From: Microbacterium sp. 2FI
Lineage (GTDB): Bacteria > Actinomycetota > Actinomycetes > Actinomycetales > Microbacteriaceae
NCBI RefSeq assembly: GCF_005502885.1
Contig: NZ_SCMR01000002.1
Location: 248,001-312,000 of the forward strand
Reading direction: 5' to 3'
DNA length: 64,000 nucleotides
Below, piece by piece: positions 46,502 through 55,789 of the stretch. Under the pieces are notes generated by a model. That model did not search any database, was not told the DNA's origin, and worked only from the letters and a program-made list of their open reading frames with translations. How positions within the stretch are numbered: the stretch's first letter is position 1; the number at the start of each line of letters is the position of its first letter. The position numbers and the translations under genes were made by a program.

Positions 46502-48079
46502 TCAGTCGATCTGCGTGACGCCGGCCCCTTCGGGGGTCGGCGTCTTCGCGTTCCGGCGGCGCATCACGGCCACGCCGATCCCGAGCGCGATGAGGGCCAC
46601 GGCGCTCCCCCACCCGAGCACCGCCTTCACCGCCGGTCCGATCACGACAGCCGGCGTCAGCCCCGTGCGCAGGGGCACCTCGGTCAGCATGTGGCCGGCC
46701 ACATCGGCCGGGAGACCGTCGAGAGTCGTGCCGTCGGGCGCCATCACCTGACTCGTGCCGACGGTCGACAGGTTCACCACCGATCGCCCCGTCTCGATCC
46801 CGCGCATCCGGGCGAAGGCGAGCTGCTGAAGATTCTCGTCGGTGTCGCGGAAGTCGGCGTTGTTCGTCTGGAACATGTAGACCTGGGCGCCGGCTTCGGC
46901 ACCCTCCCAGATCACGTCGTCGTAGATGACGTCGAAGCAGATCGCGAGGCCGACTCCGACGCCGTCGACGTCGAAGAACGGCGGGTTGGTGCCCGGGGTG
47001 TACTCCCGCTGGATGAGGCCGATCAGATCGGGCACGATCGCCTCGAAGAACCACCGGTCGGGCACGTACTCCCCCATCGGCACGGGGTTCGCCTTGTCGT
47101 GCAGCTGCACGGCGCCCTCGCCGGCCACCCACAGCATCGACGTGTTGAAGGTGTCGTCCCCGCGCGTCGTCGCGGCGTTGACGATCAGCGGAGCGTCCGC
47201 TCGCGTCGAGAGCTCGTCGAGCACCGCTGCCGTGCCCTCGTTCTCGAGCGGATCCGAGTCGATCCCGCCCTCGGGCCACAGCAGCACGTCCATCTCTTCA
47301 CCGAGGAGCGGAGCGGATGCCGCCAGCTGGGCGTTCAGCACGGCGTTGCGCGTCCGCTCGTCGAAGTAGCCCGAGGGCCCGTTGCCCTGCGCGCTGCCGA
47401 CGCGCATCGTGCCGGCCGGCGTGGTCGGGAAGGCGGGGACGACGAGCAGGAGGGCCGCGAGACCGACGGCCGGCAGAGCGGTGCGCACATCCCGCCAGCG
47501 GGCGAGGCGCAGCCATTCGATGACGGCGGCAGTGAAAGCGACCATGAGGAAGGTGAGCCCGGCGACGCCGACCCACGACGCGAGGTGCGCCAGCGGGCTC
47601 TCGGACTGGCTCATCCCGAGGCGGCCCCACGGGAAGCCCGTGTACGGCCACGAGCCCATGAAGAGCTCACGGGCCGTCCAGAGCCCAGCGACCAGCAGCG
47701 GCAGCACGGTCAGCTGCACCCAGCGCGACGGGAGCACCTGCGGCATCCATCGATACGCCAGGGCGATGGGGATGGAGCCGACCGCCATGAAGACGGTCTC
47801 GAGGCCGGCGAGGGCGAACCACGGGACGACACCGAGGTAGCGGGTGATCCACATGATGTGGATCAGGTGGAACGAGGCGCCGAAGGCGAACCCGACGAGG
47901 ACGGCACCCCACACCGAGCGACCGATCAGCGACACCAGCGCGAAAGCGACTCCGACGAAGGCGAGGGGCCACCAGCCGACGGAGGGGAAGGCGAGATCGA
48001 GCACCGCTCCGCCGACGACGGCCCCGACGACGGCGAGCCACAGTGGGACGAGAGGGCGCGGGCGCGCGGCGAGGGGCAC
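46502..48079 (-). CDS. lnt: Apolipoprotein N-acyltransferase
   Basis: Adds the third acyl chain to lipoproteins in the membrane. The 525-residue product has an N-terminal half with about six to seven membrane helices and then a nitrilase-fold domain (about residues 225-490). The nitrilase triad is visible: Glu in LLWPEGGIDSDP, Lys in HDKANPVPMGEYVP and Cys in AICFDVIYDDVI. A last helix precedes the tail. No polyprenol-phosphate-mannose synthase domain is fused, unlike mycobacterial Ppm1. I chose GTG 48079, 7 nt after TAGGGT (48092-48087). Confidence 0.92.
   Translation of the reverse strand: MPLAARPRPLVPLWLAVVGAVVGGAVLDLAFPSVGWWPLAFVGVAFALVSLIGRSVWGAVLVGFAFGASFHLIHIMWITRYLGVVPWFALAGLETVFMAVGSIPIALAYRWMPQVLPSRWVQLTVLPLLVAGLWTARELFMGSWPYTGFPWGRLGMSQSESPLAHLASWVGVAGLTFLMVAFTAAVIEWLRLARWRDVRTALPAVGLAALLLVVPAFPTTPAGTMRVGSAQGNGPSGYFDERTRNAVLNAQLAASAPLLGEEMDVLLWPEGGIDSDPLENEGTAAVLDELSTRADAPLIVNAATTRGDDTFNTSMLWVAGEGAVQLHDKANPVPMGEYVPDRWFFEAIVPDLIGLIQREYTPGTNPPFFDVDGVGVGLAICFDVIYDDVIWEGAEAGAQVYMFQTNNADFRDTDENLQQLAFARMRGIETGRSVVNLSTVGTSQVMAPDGTTLDGLPADVAGHMLTEVPLRTGLTPAVVIGPAVKAVLGWGSAVALIALGIGVAVMRRRNAKTPTPEGAGVTQID
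46517..46544 (+). terminator. Hairpin after rbpA, inside the lnt 3' end
   Basis: A 12-bp stem with one G-U pair (46517-46528 with 46533-46544) and a TTCG loop, 24 bp after the rbpA stop codon. It lies in the last lnt codons, so the two convergent genes share it. Confidence 0.65.
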
Positions 48080-48086
48080 GGAATCC

Positions 48087-48092
48087 ACCCTA
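48087..48092 (-). promoter_or_regulatory. -10 box of lnt (leaderless type)
   Basis: TAGGGT on the minus strand ends 7 nt before GTG 48079 and overlaps the competing GTG at 48088, which argues for the shorter start. Confidence 0.45.
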
Positions 48093-48111
48093 AGCGAGCG
48101 GCACCGGGCGG

Positions 48112-50610
48112 CTACACGCTCGAGTAGGCGACGATGCCGCGGCGCACCGCATCGAGCGAGGCGCGGGCGGTGGTCGCGACCGGAGCATCGGCGACGATCG
48201 AGAGCTGATCGAGCAGGTCGATCGTCTGCTTCGCCCAGCGCACGAAGTCGCCCGCGGCCATGTCGGCCTCGATGAGAACACGGTCCAGCATCCCGCCCCG
48301 CGCCCACGTGTGCATCGCGTGCGCAAGGCCGGCAGAGATCGGCTCGGAGCCGGGCAGCCGGTGATCCCGCTCGAGGTCGTCGAGGCGCTGCCAGAGGTCC
48401 TGCGTCTCGCTGAGCGCGATGCGGAACGCGCCCCGCGGCAGCCCGTGCTCGCCGACGCCGCCGTCATCGCGTCGCGGCTCGTAGACGATGCAGCATGCGA
48501 GAGCAGCAAGCGAGGCGGCATCCAGGTTCTTCCAGAGGCCCCGCCGCAGCGATTCGGCGACGAGCAGGTCGCGCTCGCCGTAGATGCGCCGCATCGTGCG
48601 CCCGGCGGCCGTCAGCGTCGTCGCGCCGTCGTCGTCGACGCTGACGTAGTCGAGTTCGCCCAGCACATCGACGACCCGATCGAAGATGCGGGCGACCGTT
48701 CCCGTGCGGGTCTGGATCTGCTGGCGCATCTTGTCGATCGTGCGGCTGAGCTTCCAGTAGCGCTCGGCCCAGCGGGCATGGTGCTCGCGGTCGGGGCATT
48801 GATGGCACGGATGCCGCTGCATGCGCCGCCGCAGCCCGCCGATCTCGCGCTGTCGCTGATCGCGCGTGGCACGCGACGCGTTCGCGTCCTTGCGGTTGAG
48901 CTTCTCGAGGTCGCTGAGGTCGCGGCGGATCGCGGAGTACTCGGCGAAGTCGCCGCGGTCGCACGTCATCGCCTTCTCGTAGCCGGCGAGCGACTCTTCG
49001 TTCTCGCGCACCTGGCGTGCGAGGCCCACGACCGAGCGGTCCGCCTGGAACTGCGCGAACGACGACTCGAGAATCTCGCGCGCCCGAGCCCTGCCGAACT
49101 GGTCGATGAGGTTCACGGCCATGTTGTAGGTCGGCCGGAAGCTCGAATTCAGCGGATACGTGCGACGTGAGGCGAGGGCTGCGACCGCCTGCGGGTCGAG
49201 GCCCTCGGTCCACTGGATGACCGCGTGACCCTCGACGTCGATGCCGCGCCGCCCCGCACGTCCGGTGAGTTGCGTGTACTCCCCCGACGTGATCGCGACA
49301 CGGGCTTCGCCGTTGAATTTCTCGAGTTTCTCGAGCACGACCGTGCGGGCGGGCATGTTGATGCCGAGGGCGAGCGTCTCGGTCGCGAAGACGACCTTGA
49401 CGAGCTTGCGCTTGAAGAGGTCTTCGACGACCTCCTTGAATGCCGGGAGGAGCCCGGCGTGATGCGCGGCGACGCCGCGCTCGAGGTTCTCGAGCCACTC
49501 CCAGTACCCGAGAACGGCGAGATCCTCGTCGCGGAGCGTCCGCGTGCGCTCCTCGACGATCGCGCGGATCTCGCGGCGCTCCTCCGGAGAGGTGAGCCGC
49601 ACCCCCGAGCGCCGCACCTGCTGCACGGCGGCATCGCACCCGACCCGGCTGAAGATGAAGAAGATCGCGGGGAGCAGGTTCGCGCGCCCGAGCAGCTGCA
49701 CGACATCCGGGCGGTCGAGGCGCTCGATGCGCTGCACGTTGGCCGAGCGCACGGGACGATGCCCGCCCTTCTGCGGGCGCCGCCGCGGGGCCTCGTAGCC
49801 GGCGTTGCGCGCGCTGCTCTGCGACTGCGCGCGGCGGTTGTTCTCGAAGTTCTGCCCCTTGAAGGAGCGGATGCGCATGAGCTCCTGATTCACCTGCGCG
49901 GTCGCGATCCCCGCGCGGTCGTCGAAGAGCGGCAGCAGGTCGCCGCGCACGAGCACGTGCTGCTCGAGCGGGACGGGCCGGATCTCGGAGACGATCACCT
50001 CGGTGTCGCCGCGCACGGTGTCGAGCCAGTCGCCGAACTCCTCGGCGTTGGACACCGTGGCGCTGAGCGAGACGAGTCGCACGCTCTGCGGCAGGTGGAT
50101 GATGATCTCTTCCCACACCGCCCCCCGGAAGCGGTCGGCGAGATAGTGCACCTCGTCCATCACGACGAACCGCAGGCCCCGCAGCGCGGGTGAATCGGCG
50201 TACAGCATGTTGCGCAGCACCTCGGTCGTCATGACGACGATCCGCGCGTTGCCGTTGATGTTGGTGTCGCCGGTGAGGAGTCCGACCTCGTCGGCGCCGT
50301 AGACCTCTTGGAGCTCGCGGAACTTCTGGTTCGACAGCGCCTTGATCGGCGTCGTGTAGAACGCCTTGTCGCCGGGCTCCGCCATCGCGAGGTGGATCGC
50401 GAACTCGCCGACGATGGTCTTGCCCGCTCCCGTCGGCGCCGCGACGAGCACACTGCGTCCATCCTCCAGCGCACGGCATCCGGCGATCTGGAAATCGTCG
50501 AGCGTGAATCGCTGGGATGCCGCGAACGCGGTGGTCAGCGGGTGGCTGCGGTCCTGCTGCGCGGCGTCTCGGGCCCGCGCGTACCGCTCAGCGGGACCGG
50601 CGTCGGTCAT
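48112..50610 (-). CDS. helY: Ski2/Mtr4-like DEAD/DEAH helicase (HelY type)
   Basis: An 832-residue superfamily-2 helicase of the Ski2-like group. Walker A is AAPTGAGKT at residues 57-65, motif II is DEVH in FVVMDEVHYLADRF, motif III SLSAT follows, and motif VI is TQLTGRAGRRGID. A cysteine/histidine cluster (HPCHQCPDREHH) and the C-terminal helical domain match actinobacterial HelY, probably an RNA helicase; its role is not settled. The start overlaps the tatC stop by 4 nt, giving the order pafB-pafC-tatA-tatC-helY known from mycobacteria. Confidence 0.93.
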   Translation of the reverse strand: MTDAGPAERYARARDAAQQDRSHPLTTAFAASQRFTLDDFQIAGCRALEDGRSVLVAAPTGAGKTIVGEFAIHLAMAEPGDKAFYTTPIKALSNQKFRELQEVYGADEVGLLTGDTNINGNARIVVMTTEVLRNMLYADSPALRGLRFVVMDEVHYLADRFRGAVWEEIIIHLPQSVRLVSLSATVSNAEEFGDWLDTVRGDTEVIVSEIRPVPLEQHVLVRGDLLPLFDDRAGIATAQVNQELMRIRSFKGQNFENNRRAQSQSSARNAGYEAPRRRPQKGGHRPVRSANVQRIERLDRPDVVQLLGRANLLPAIFFIFSRVGCDAAVQQVRRSGVRLTSPEERREIRAIVEERTRTLRDEDLAVLGYWEWLENLERGVAAHHAGLLPAFKEVVEDLFKRKLVKVVFATETLALGINMPARTVVLEKLEKFNGEARVAITSGEYTQLTGRAGRRGIDVEGHAVIQWTEGLDPQAVAALASRRTYPLNSSFRPTYNMAVNLIDQFGRARAREILESSFAQFQADRSVVGLARQVRENEESLAGYEKAMTCDRGDFAEYSAIRRDLSDLEKLNRKDANASRATRDQRQREIGGLRRRMQRHPCHQCPDREHHARWAERYWKLSRTIDKMRQQIQTRTGTVARIFDRVVDVLGELDYVSVDDDGATTLTAAGRTMRRIYGERDLLVAESLRRGLWKNLDAASLAALACCIVYEPRRDDGGVGEHGLPRGAFRIALSETQDLWQRLDDLERDHRLPGSEPISAGLAHAMHTWARGGMLDRVLIEADMAAGDFVRWAKQTIDLLDQLSIVADAPVATTARASLDAVRRGIVAYSSV

Positions 50611-51428
50611 GCGCCTGCTTCAGGAGGGAGGAGCCGCGCGGCGCGTTTCGCCTTCCGCCGATCGAACAGCACCGAGAGCCCGGCCGCTGCGAAGAACAGC
50701 ACGATCAGGATGCCCGCGAGCATGAGCATGCTGATGACATCCGCAGCGGGTGTCGCCAGGCCGGCGAACACTGTCGCGACGAGCACGGCGACGCGCCAGC
50801 CCTTCAGGATGCCGATTCCCGAGATGACGCCCGCGATGTTCAACGCGACGAGGAAGACCGGCAGGACGAACGCGATCCCGATCACGATCATCAGCTTGAA
50901 GACGAAGTCATAGTAGTAGCCGGCCTCGAAGAACGAGGCACCGCCCTCCGGCACGAAGGACGCCATGATCTCGACCACGTGGGGCATGACGATCAACCCG
51001 ACGTAGGTACCCGCGAAGAAGAGCGGAATCGCTGCACCGAGAAAGCCGAACGTGTACCGGACCTCCTTGCGGGTCAACCCCGGCATGATGAACGCCCAGA
51101 TCTGCCACAGCCAGATCGGCGCCGAGATCAGCAGGCCGATCGCGAACGACATGCGGATCCTCAGATCGAATGCCGACGTCACCGTGCTGAACATCAGCTC
51201 GACCTTGGCGAGCTCGCCTTCGGTCTCGGCGATCACGCGCAACGGCTCGGTGATCATCCAGATGACCCAGTCCGTGATGAAGAAGGCCACCACCATTCCG
51301 ACCACCAGTGCGGCGGCAGCGATCATCAGACGTCTGCGCAACTCGACCAGATGCTGGCCGAGCGACATGCGCTTCTCTCGCCGCGGGCGGTCGGTCTCTC
51401 CCGTCAGCGGCGGATCAGTCGTCACCAC
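50607..51428 (-). CDS. tatC: Twin-arginine translocase subunit TatC
   Basis: The core receptor of the Tat system that binds twin-arginine signal peptides and exports folded proteins. The 273-residue protein has six membrane helices. Conserved regions are MSLGQHLVELRRRLMIAA near residues 21-38 with the signal-peptide-binding surface, SFAIGLLISAPIWLWQIWAFIMPGLTRKEVRY near 93-124, and FVLPVFLVALNIAG near 187-200. The start is one of two tandem GTG codons. tatA is 6 bp upstream; no tatB is present, as usual when TatA serves both roles. Confidence 0.95.
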   Translation of the reverse strand: MVTTDPPLTGETDRPRREKRMSLGQHLVELRRRLMIAAAALVVGMVVAFFITDWVIWMITEPLRVIAETEGELAKVELMFSTVTSAFDLRIRMSFAIGLLISAPIWLWQIWAFIMPGLTRKEVRYTFGFLGAAIPLFFAGTYVGLIVMPHVVEIMASFVPEGGASFFEAGYYYDFVFKLMIVIGIAFVLPVFLVALNIAGVISGIGILKGWRVAVLVATVFAGLATPAADVISMLMLAGILIVLFFAAAGLSVLFDRRKAKRAARLLPPEAGA

Positions 51429-51434
51429 GACGTA

Positions 51435-51689
51435 CTACGGCTTCGGGTCGGACGCCCCGCCCGATCCCGCGGACGGATCCGACGGGGTCACGACGTCGGC
51501 CGGGGCAGCGGACTGCTGCACCGTGCGCTCGGTCGGCTTGTCCTCATCCTTCATGGCCTTCATCTCGCCCTTGAACACGCGGGCAGACTGCCCCATGCTC
51601 TTCGCCAGCGCAGGCAGCTTCGCCGCGCCGAACAGCAGCAGGATGACGGCGAGGATGATGAGCAGGTGCCATCCCTGTAGGTTCCCCAT
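51435..51689 (-). CDS. tatA: Twin-arginine translocase subunit TatA
   Basis: Forms the Tat export pore. The 84-residue protein has an N-terminal membrane helix (HLLIILAVILLLFGAAKLPALAKSMG, residues 8-33), the FG hinge, and an amphipathic helix (SARVFKGEMKAMKDE), followed by a Ser/Pro/Ala-rich tail. The ATG has a GAGGAG site on the minus strand. A gap of 88 bp separates it from pafC and probably carries a promoter; a TTAGTATGG stretch lies there. Confidence 0.95.
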   Translation of the reverse strand: MGNLQGWHLLIILAVILLLFGAAKLPALAKSMGQSARVFKGEMKAMKDEDKPTERTVQQSAAPADVVTPSDPSAGSGGASDPKP

Positions 51690-51777
51690 AACAAAATCTC
51701 CTCGTCGTTCGGGTCCGGTCCCATACTAACCCTGGACAGCAGCGAGGGAGCATCCTGGGGAAGACCCGATTCGCGTG

Positions 51778-52740
51778 TCAGCGGTACTGCGCGAGACCCG
51801 CCTCGGCCCACTCCGCAGCGGCTCGGCGGGCTCCTGCCGGCTCGAGGATCTCGACGGCTCCGCCGCGCCGGGCGACGAGGCGCCGGAGGCTCGACTCGTC
51901 GGCCACGCGCATCGTCGCCATCGTGACGCCGTCGACGGTCTCGAGTACCGCACGATCGAGGTAGTCGCCGAGAAGGGGGGCGACGTCGGCGGCGAATCGG
52001 ATGCGGACGACGACGTCGCCGGAGCCCGGTTCGAACCAGCCGGGAACGGGATCGTGTCCGTGCGCGATCGGGATGTCGGTCAGTTCGAGGTCGCTGACGC
52101 GGTCGAGGTGGAACGTCCGCATCGCCTCACGGAGGTGGCACCACCCCTGCAGGTACCACTGCCCGGTGGCGATGTGGACCTTGACGGGATCGACCGTGCG
52201 GATCGTGGGTGCGGCATCCGGAGCCTTGTAGGTGAACGACACCGCGACGCGCTCGCGCAGCGCCGTCGCCACCGTCTCGCGCACCGCGTCAACGGGTCCC
52301 GGCGCGACGATCACGTCGGCGGGCGTGCTCGAGGCGCCGCGCGCGAGCTTGGCGAGGAGGCCCGTGAACAGGTCGGAATCGCCCACGCCCGGAATGGCGC
52401 GCGCGAGCTGGAGTCCTGCCAGCAGCGCCGCCGCCTCGCGCGCCGTGAGCTTCGGCGCGCGCTCGAGACCGACCGTGTTCGTGATCACGATGCGGTCCTG
52501 CTGGTCGAGGAGGTCCCAGTCGATGTCGAACAGGTCGTTCGACATCTGCCAGAAGCCGCGTTCGCCGGGCAGACCGATGACCGTCAGCTTCTCGACCATC
52601 GCGCGCATCTGCTCGGGCTCGACATCGAATTCGCGCGCGGCCTCGTCGATCGAGACCTCGCCCTGACCGATCAGGTACGGCACGAGCTGCAACAGGAGCG
52701 CCGCACGGTCGGTCGCGACCGGCGTCCGCCGCGCGGTCAT
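51778..52740 (-). CDS. pafC: WYL-domain transcriptional regulator PafC
   Basis: PafB and PafC together activate the main RecA/LexA-independent DNA damage response in actinobacteria. The 320-residue product has an N-terminal winged helix (LLLQLVPYLIGQGEVSIDEAAREFDVEPEQMRAMVEKLTVIGL, residues 15-57), a WYL domain (about 140-225) with QWYLQGWCHLREAMRTFHLDRVSDL, and the WCX extension. The start overlaps the pafB stop by 4 nt. tatA follows in the same direction after 88 bp. No pafA is present upstream. Confidence 0.92.
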   Translation of the reverse strand: MTARRTPVATDRAALLLQLVPYLIGQGEVSIDEAAREFDVEPEQMRAMVEKLTVIGLPGERGFWQMSNDLFDIDWDLLDQQDRIVITNTVGLERAPKLTAREAAALLAGLQLARAIPGVGDSDLFTGLLAKLARGASSTPADVIVAPGPVDAVRETVATALRERVAVSFTYKAPDAAPTIRTVDPVKVHIATGQWYLQGWCHLREAMRTFHLDRVSDLELTDIPIAHGHDPVPGWFEPGSGDVVVRIRFAADVAPLLGDYLDRAVLETVDGVTMATMRVADESSLRRLVARRGGAVEILEPAGARRAAAEWAEAGLAQYR

Positions 52741-53732
52741 GCAGCGCCTCCATGTGCGTCGCGCGCAGCACGCAGCCGCTCGATCACCTGATCGCGGAGA
52801 GCGTCCGGCTCGACCACGCGCACCTCGGGTCCGTAGGACGCCAGTTCATCGGCGAAGATATGGACGTCTACGAAGGGCACATGGATCCCCTGCTCGGCAG
52901 GCGTCGATCGCCGGGAGAGCCGGAGATCGGCCTCGGTTCCGGGGTCGACTTCGAGCAGCGCCGTGCTTCGCGCTGCGAGTTCCTCGAGTCCGGCCAGCGC
53001 TCGCTCGCCGGCCCCCTCGCGCAGCGCCGCGTCGAAAGAGGCGCGCGTGGTGTCGACCTCGCCGACGATCCGCGCGAGGAGGAAGGTCCGCTCGGCGCCC
53101 ACGCCGAGATCGATGCCGAAGACATGCCAGCGGGCCTCGTACTCGACGAGCGCGAGCGGCTGCACGCGGCGCAGGCGCGGCAGCGGCTCGCCCGGCTTGA
53201 GATACGGAAAGGAGACCACCCGGCTCTGCTCGATCGCGCGCTGCAGCGGGAGGAAGGCGGGGTCTCGGAGGCTGATGCGCGGCGAATACCCGATGATCGG
53301 CTCGTCGACGGAGAATCCCTGGGCCCGGAGCTTGCGCAGGCCCCCGCGGGCATCCTCCGACATCGATCCCTCGCTCCACACGCCGCCGGCGAGGTTGAGG
53401 AGTGCGAGCTCGGCCGGGGTGAAGGTGATGTCGTCCGGGAGCGCGTACTCCCCCTGCGGGACGCGATATCGCGCCTCGCGGAGGTCATCGGGGTCGGCTC
53501 GGTCGCCGATCGTGTCGATCGGGATGCCGAGCCCGCGCAGGCTCTCCTTGTCGCGCTCGAACATCTTCTCGAGCGCGTCCTTGCCGGAGCCCGCCTCGAA
53601 GTGCTCGCGGTAGCCGGCGACCGACGAAAGGATCGTGTCCTTCGTCAGCCCCTGCTCGGTCGCCATGAGGGCGACGACGAGGTTGACCAGCCGCTCCTCG
53701 GGAGCGTTCTTCACGGGCGGGTTGGCAGGCAC
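52737..53732 (-). CDS. pafB: WYL-domain transcriptional regulator PafB
   Basis: Partner of PafC. The 331-residue product has the winged helix EERLVNLVVALMATEQGLTKDTILSSVAGY at residues 12-41, the linker FERDKESLRGLGIPIDTI, and the WYL domain with RRVQPLALVEYEARWHVFGIDLGVGAERTFLLARIVG near 193-229. In many actinobacteria pafA lies directly before pafB; here an FKBP lipoprotein gene does, 48 bp away. The GTG start lies 6 nt after TAGGAT (53744-53739), so transcription is probably leaderless and pafBC-tatAC-helY could start here. Confidence 0.92.
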   Translation of the reverse strand: MPANPPVKNAPEERLVNLVVALMATEQGLTKDTILSSVAGYREHFEAGSGKDALEKMFERDKESLRGLGIPIDTIGDRADPDDLREARYRVPQGEYALPDDITFTPAELALLNLAGGVWSEGSMSEDARGGLRKLRAQGFSVDEPIIGYSPRISLRDPAFLPLQRAIEQSRVVSFPYLKPGEPLPRLRRVQPLALVEYEARWHVFGIDLGVGAERTFLLARIVGEVDTTRASFDAALREGAGERALAGLEELAARSTALLEVDPGTEADLRLSRRSTPAEQGIHVPFVDVHIFADELASYGPEVRVVEPDALRDQVIERLRAARDAHGGAA

Positions 53733-53738
53733 TCCCTC

Positions 53739-53744
53739 ATCCTA
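53739..53744 (-). promoter_or_regulatory. -10 box of pafB (leaderless type)
   Basis: TAGGAT on the minus strand ends 6 nt before the GTG start at 53732. Confidence 0.55.
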
Positions 53745-53780
53745 GAGTCGCCTGTCGCCGCCGATGCGGCGCGCGGCCCG

Positions 53781-54743
53781 CTACGGCGCTGCGTCGAGAC
53801 CGAGGATGTCGATGACGAACACCAGCGTCGAGCCGGCGGGGATCGCGCCCTGGTCGACATCTCCGTAGCCCTGATCGGGCGGGATGACGACCATGACCTG
53901 CGAGCCGACCGTCTGACCCTCCAGCGCCGCCGCGAAGCCGGGGACGACCGCGTCGAGCGTCATGGATGCCGGCTGCGAGTCCCACGTGGTGTCGAAGACC
54001 TCGCGCTCGGCCCACGTGAGCCCGGTGTAGTGCACGCGCGCCGGAACCTCGCCGGTGACGACCGGGCCGTCGCCCTTCTTGATGGTCTGCACGACGAGGT
54101 CGCTCGGCGCCGCCCCTTCGGGGACGATGATGCCGGGGCGTCCGTCGGGTGCGCGGACGACCGTGGGGAGGCCGTGGCCGCTGTTGAACTGGTTGCGTCC
54201 GTTCGCCTGGGAGAGGTAGACCTTGCGCACGTCGATCACGGCGATCGAGGAGTCGTCCTCGGCGAGCCCGACGCTCGCGGCCGTCTCGGCCTCGACGTCG
54301 CCGGGGGCGAGTGCGATGACGACACGCGAGCCCTCGGTCGCGCAGTGGAGCGCCTCCTCGATGGTGGGGAAGGTCTGCTCCCACTGGGTGAGCGGGAAGA
54401 CCCGCGTCTGCTCGCCGTCGTAGGTCGCCGCGACGACGTCACCGGTCGTGCCGCTCACGAGCGTCACGTCGATCATCACGAGCTGCTGAGCCGTCGTGAT
54501 GGGCGTGCCCTCCCCCGTCTGAGCGTCGGCGAAGACGGTCTCATCGGTGTGGAACGGCGTGTAGACCTCGACGTCGGGAACACCGTCGAACGAGCCGTCC
54601 ACGGTGACCAGGTCGACGGTGGTCGCGTCGGGGGCCGTGCGGGTGCAGTCCGAGGAGCCTGTCAACGAGCCGGGCAGGGAGCATCCGGCCAGACCGACGG
54701 TCGCGAGGGTCAGGACGGCGAGGGCAGCGGGGATCTTGCGCAC
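53781..54743 (-). CDS. FKBP-type peptidyl-prolyl isomerase lipoprotein
   Basis: A 320-residue secreted lipoprotein that should catalyse Pro cis/trans isomerisation outside the membrane. The signal peptide ends in the lipobox LAGC with Cys21, a substrate for Lgt and Lnt, both encoded in this window. The C-terminal FKBP domain (about residues 215-318) has VHYTGLTWAEREVFDTTWD, VVPGFAAALEGQTVGSQVMVVIPPDQGYG and LVFVIDILGL. Residues of about 40-180 look like a second, degenerate FKBP-like domain. The GTG start lies 6 nt after TAGACT (54755-54750). Confidence 0.9.
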   Translation of the reverse strand: MRKIPAALAVLTLATVGLAGCSLPGSLTGSSDCTRTAPDATTVDLVTVDGSFDGVPDVEVYTPFHTDETVFADAQTGEGTPITTAQQLVMIDVTLVSGTTGDVVAATYDGEQTRVFPLTQWEQTFPTIEEALHCATEGSRVVIALAPGDVEAETAASVGLAEDDSSIAVIDVRKVYLSQANGRNQFNSGHGLPTVVRAPDGRPGIIVPEGAAPSDLVVQTIKKGDGPVVTGEVPARVHYTGLTWAEREVFDTTWDSQPASMTLDAVVPGFAAALEGQTVGSQVMVVIPPDQGYGDVDQGAIPAGSTLVFVIDILGLDAAP

Positions 54744-54749
54744 CGCAAC

Positions 54750-54755
54750 AGTCTA
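54750..54755 (-). promoter_or_regulatory. -10 box of the FKBP gene (leaderless type)
   Basis: TAGACT on the minus strand ends 6 nt before the GTG start at 54743. Confidence 0.55.
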
Positions 54756-54781
54756 GGCGGCACGGCGCCGCCCTCTCGGCG

Positions 54782-55789
54782 CTACTGCGAGCCCTGCTCC
54801 GGCTCGGAACCCTGGGCAGCCTGACGGGCACCCTCGGCGGCGCGCTGTGCCTCGCGCACACGCTTGCGCAGGTTCTTGTCGGTGATCTGCCGGTCGCCGA
54901 CCGCTCCGGGCGTCCACAGCTCGACGTCCTCATCGCCGTAGCTCGACTTCGACGCACGGCGCTTGACCTCGGGCAGCACGGCGCCCGGCGCGAGCCGGCG
55001 CGCCCAAAGGAGGAACCCGGTGTGCGCGACCATGCGGTGGTCGGGGCGTACGGCGAGACCCTCGACGTGCCAGCCGCGCACCATCGTCTCGTTGGCCTCG
55101 GGCTCGGTGTACAGGCCGGTGGCGCGGATGTACTCCGCGACCCGGCTCAGCTGGGTCGCCGTGGCGACGTAGCAGAGGACGACGCCGCCGGGGGTGAGAG
55201 CGTCGGCGACGACGTCGATGCACTCCCACGGCGCCAGCATGTCGAGCACCACGCGATCGACGGTGCCCGGGTCGACGGCCGCCGGAAGCGATTCGACGAG
55301 GTCTCCGACCACGACGTCCCAGTTCACGGGGACGCCGCCGAGGAAGGTCTCGACGTTCGCCTGCGCGACCTCGGCGAAGTCCGAACGCCGCTCGAACGAC
55401 ACCAGGCGCCCCTCGCCGCCGATCGCACGCAGCAGCCACAGCGACAGCGCGCCCGAGCCGACGCCGGCCTCGACCACGGTGGCGCCGGGGAACACGTCCG
55501 CCTGAGCGAGGATCTGCGCGGCATCCTTCGGATAGACGATCGCAGCGCCGCGCGGCATCGACATGACGAAATCGCGCAGGAGCGGTCGCAGCGCCAGGTA
55601 TTCGTGGCCCGAGCTGTTCTCGACCACCGACCCGTCGGGCTGCCCGATGAGCGACGTGTGCCGCAGCACGCCGTGGTGCGTGTGCAGCTCGCCGTCCTCT
55701 CGGAGCGTGATCGTGTGGAGGCGTCCCTTGGGTCCGGTCAGCTGGACCCGGTCGCCGATGCGGAAGGGCCCGCTCGGTCGCTCGGTCAT
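54782..55789 (-). CDS. trmI: tRNA (adenine-58-N1)-methyltransferase TrmI
   Basis: Makes m1A58 in the T loop of tRNAs. The 335-residue product has an N-terminal beta domain (FRIGDRVQLTGPKGRLHTITL, residues 9-29), then the methyltransferase fold: SAM motif I VVEAGVGSGALSLWLL near residues 97-112 and the downstream DRVVLDMLAPWE near 176-187. The C-terminal extension is charged and Gln/Glu-rich. ATG 55789 overlaps the HAD gene stop by 4 nt. In mycobacteria the same gene is upstream of the proteasome cluster, which is absent here. Confidence 0.92.
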   Translation of the reverse strand: MTERPSGPFRIGDRVQLTGPKGRLHTITLREDGELHTHHGVLRHTSLIGQPDGSVVENSSGHEYLALRPLLRDFVMSMPRGAAIVYPKDAAQILAQADVFPGATVVEAGVGSGALSLWLLRAIGGEGRLVSFERRSDFAEVAQANVETFLGGVPVNWDVVVGDLVESLPAAVDPGTVDRVVLDMLAPWECIDVVADALTPGGVVLCYVATATQLSRVAEYIRATGLYTEPEANETMVRGWHVEGLAVRPDHRMVAHTGFLLWARRLAPGAVLPEVKRRASKSSYGDEDVELWTPGAVGDRQITDKNLRKRVREAQRAAEGARQAAQGSEPEQGSQ

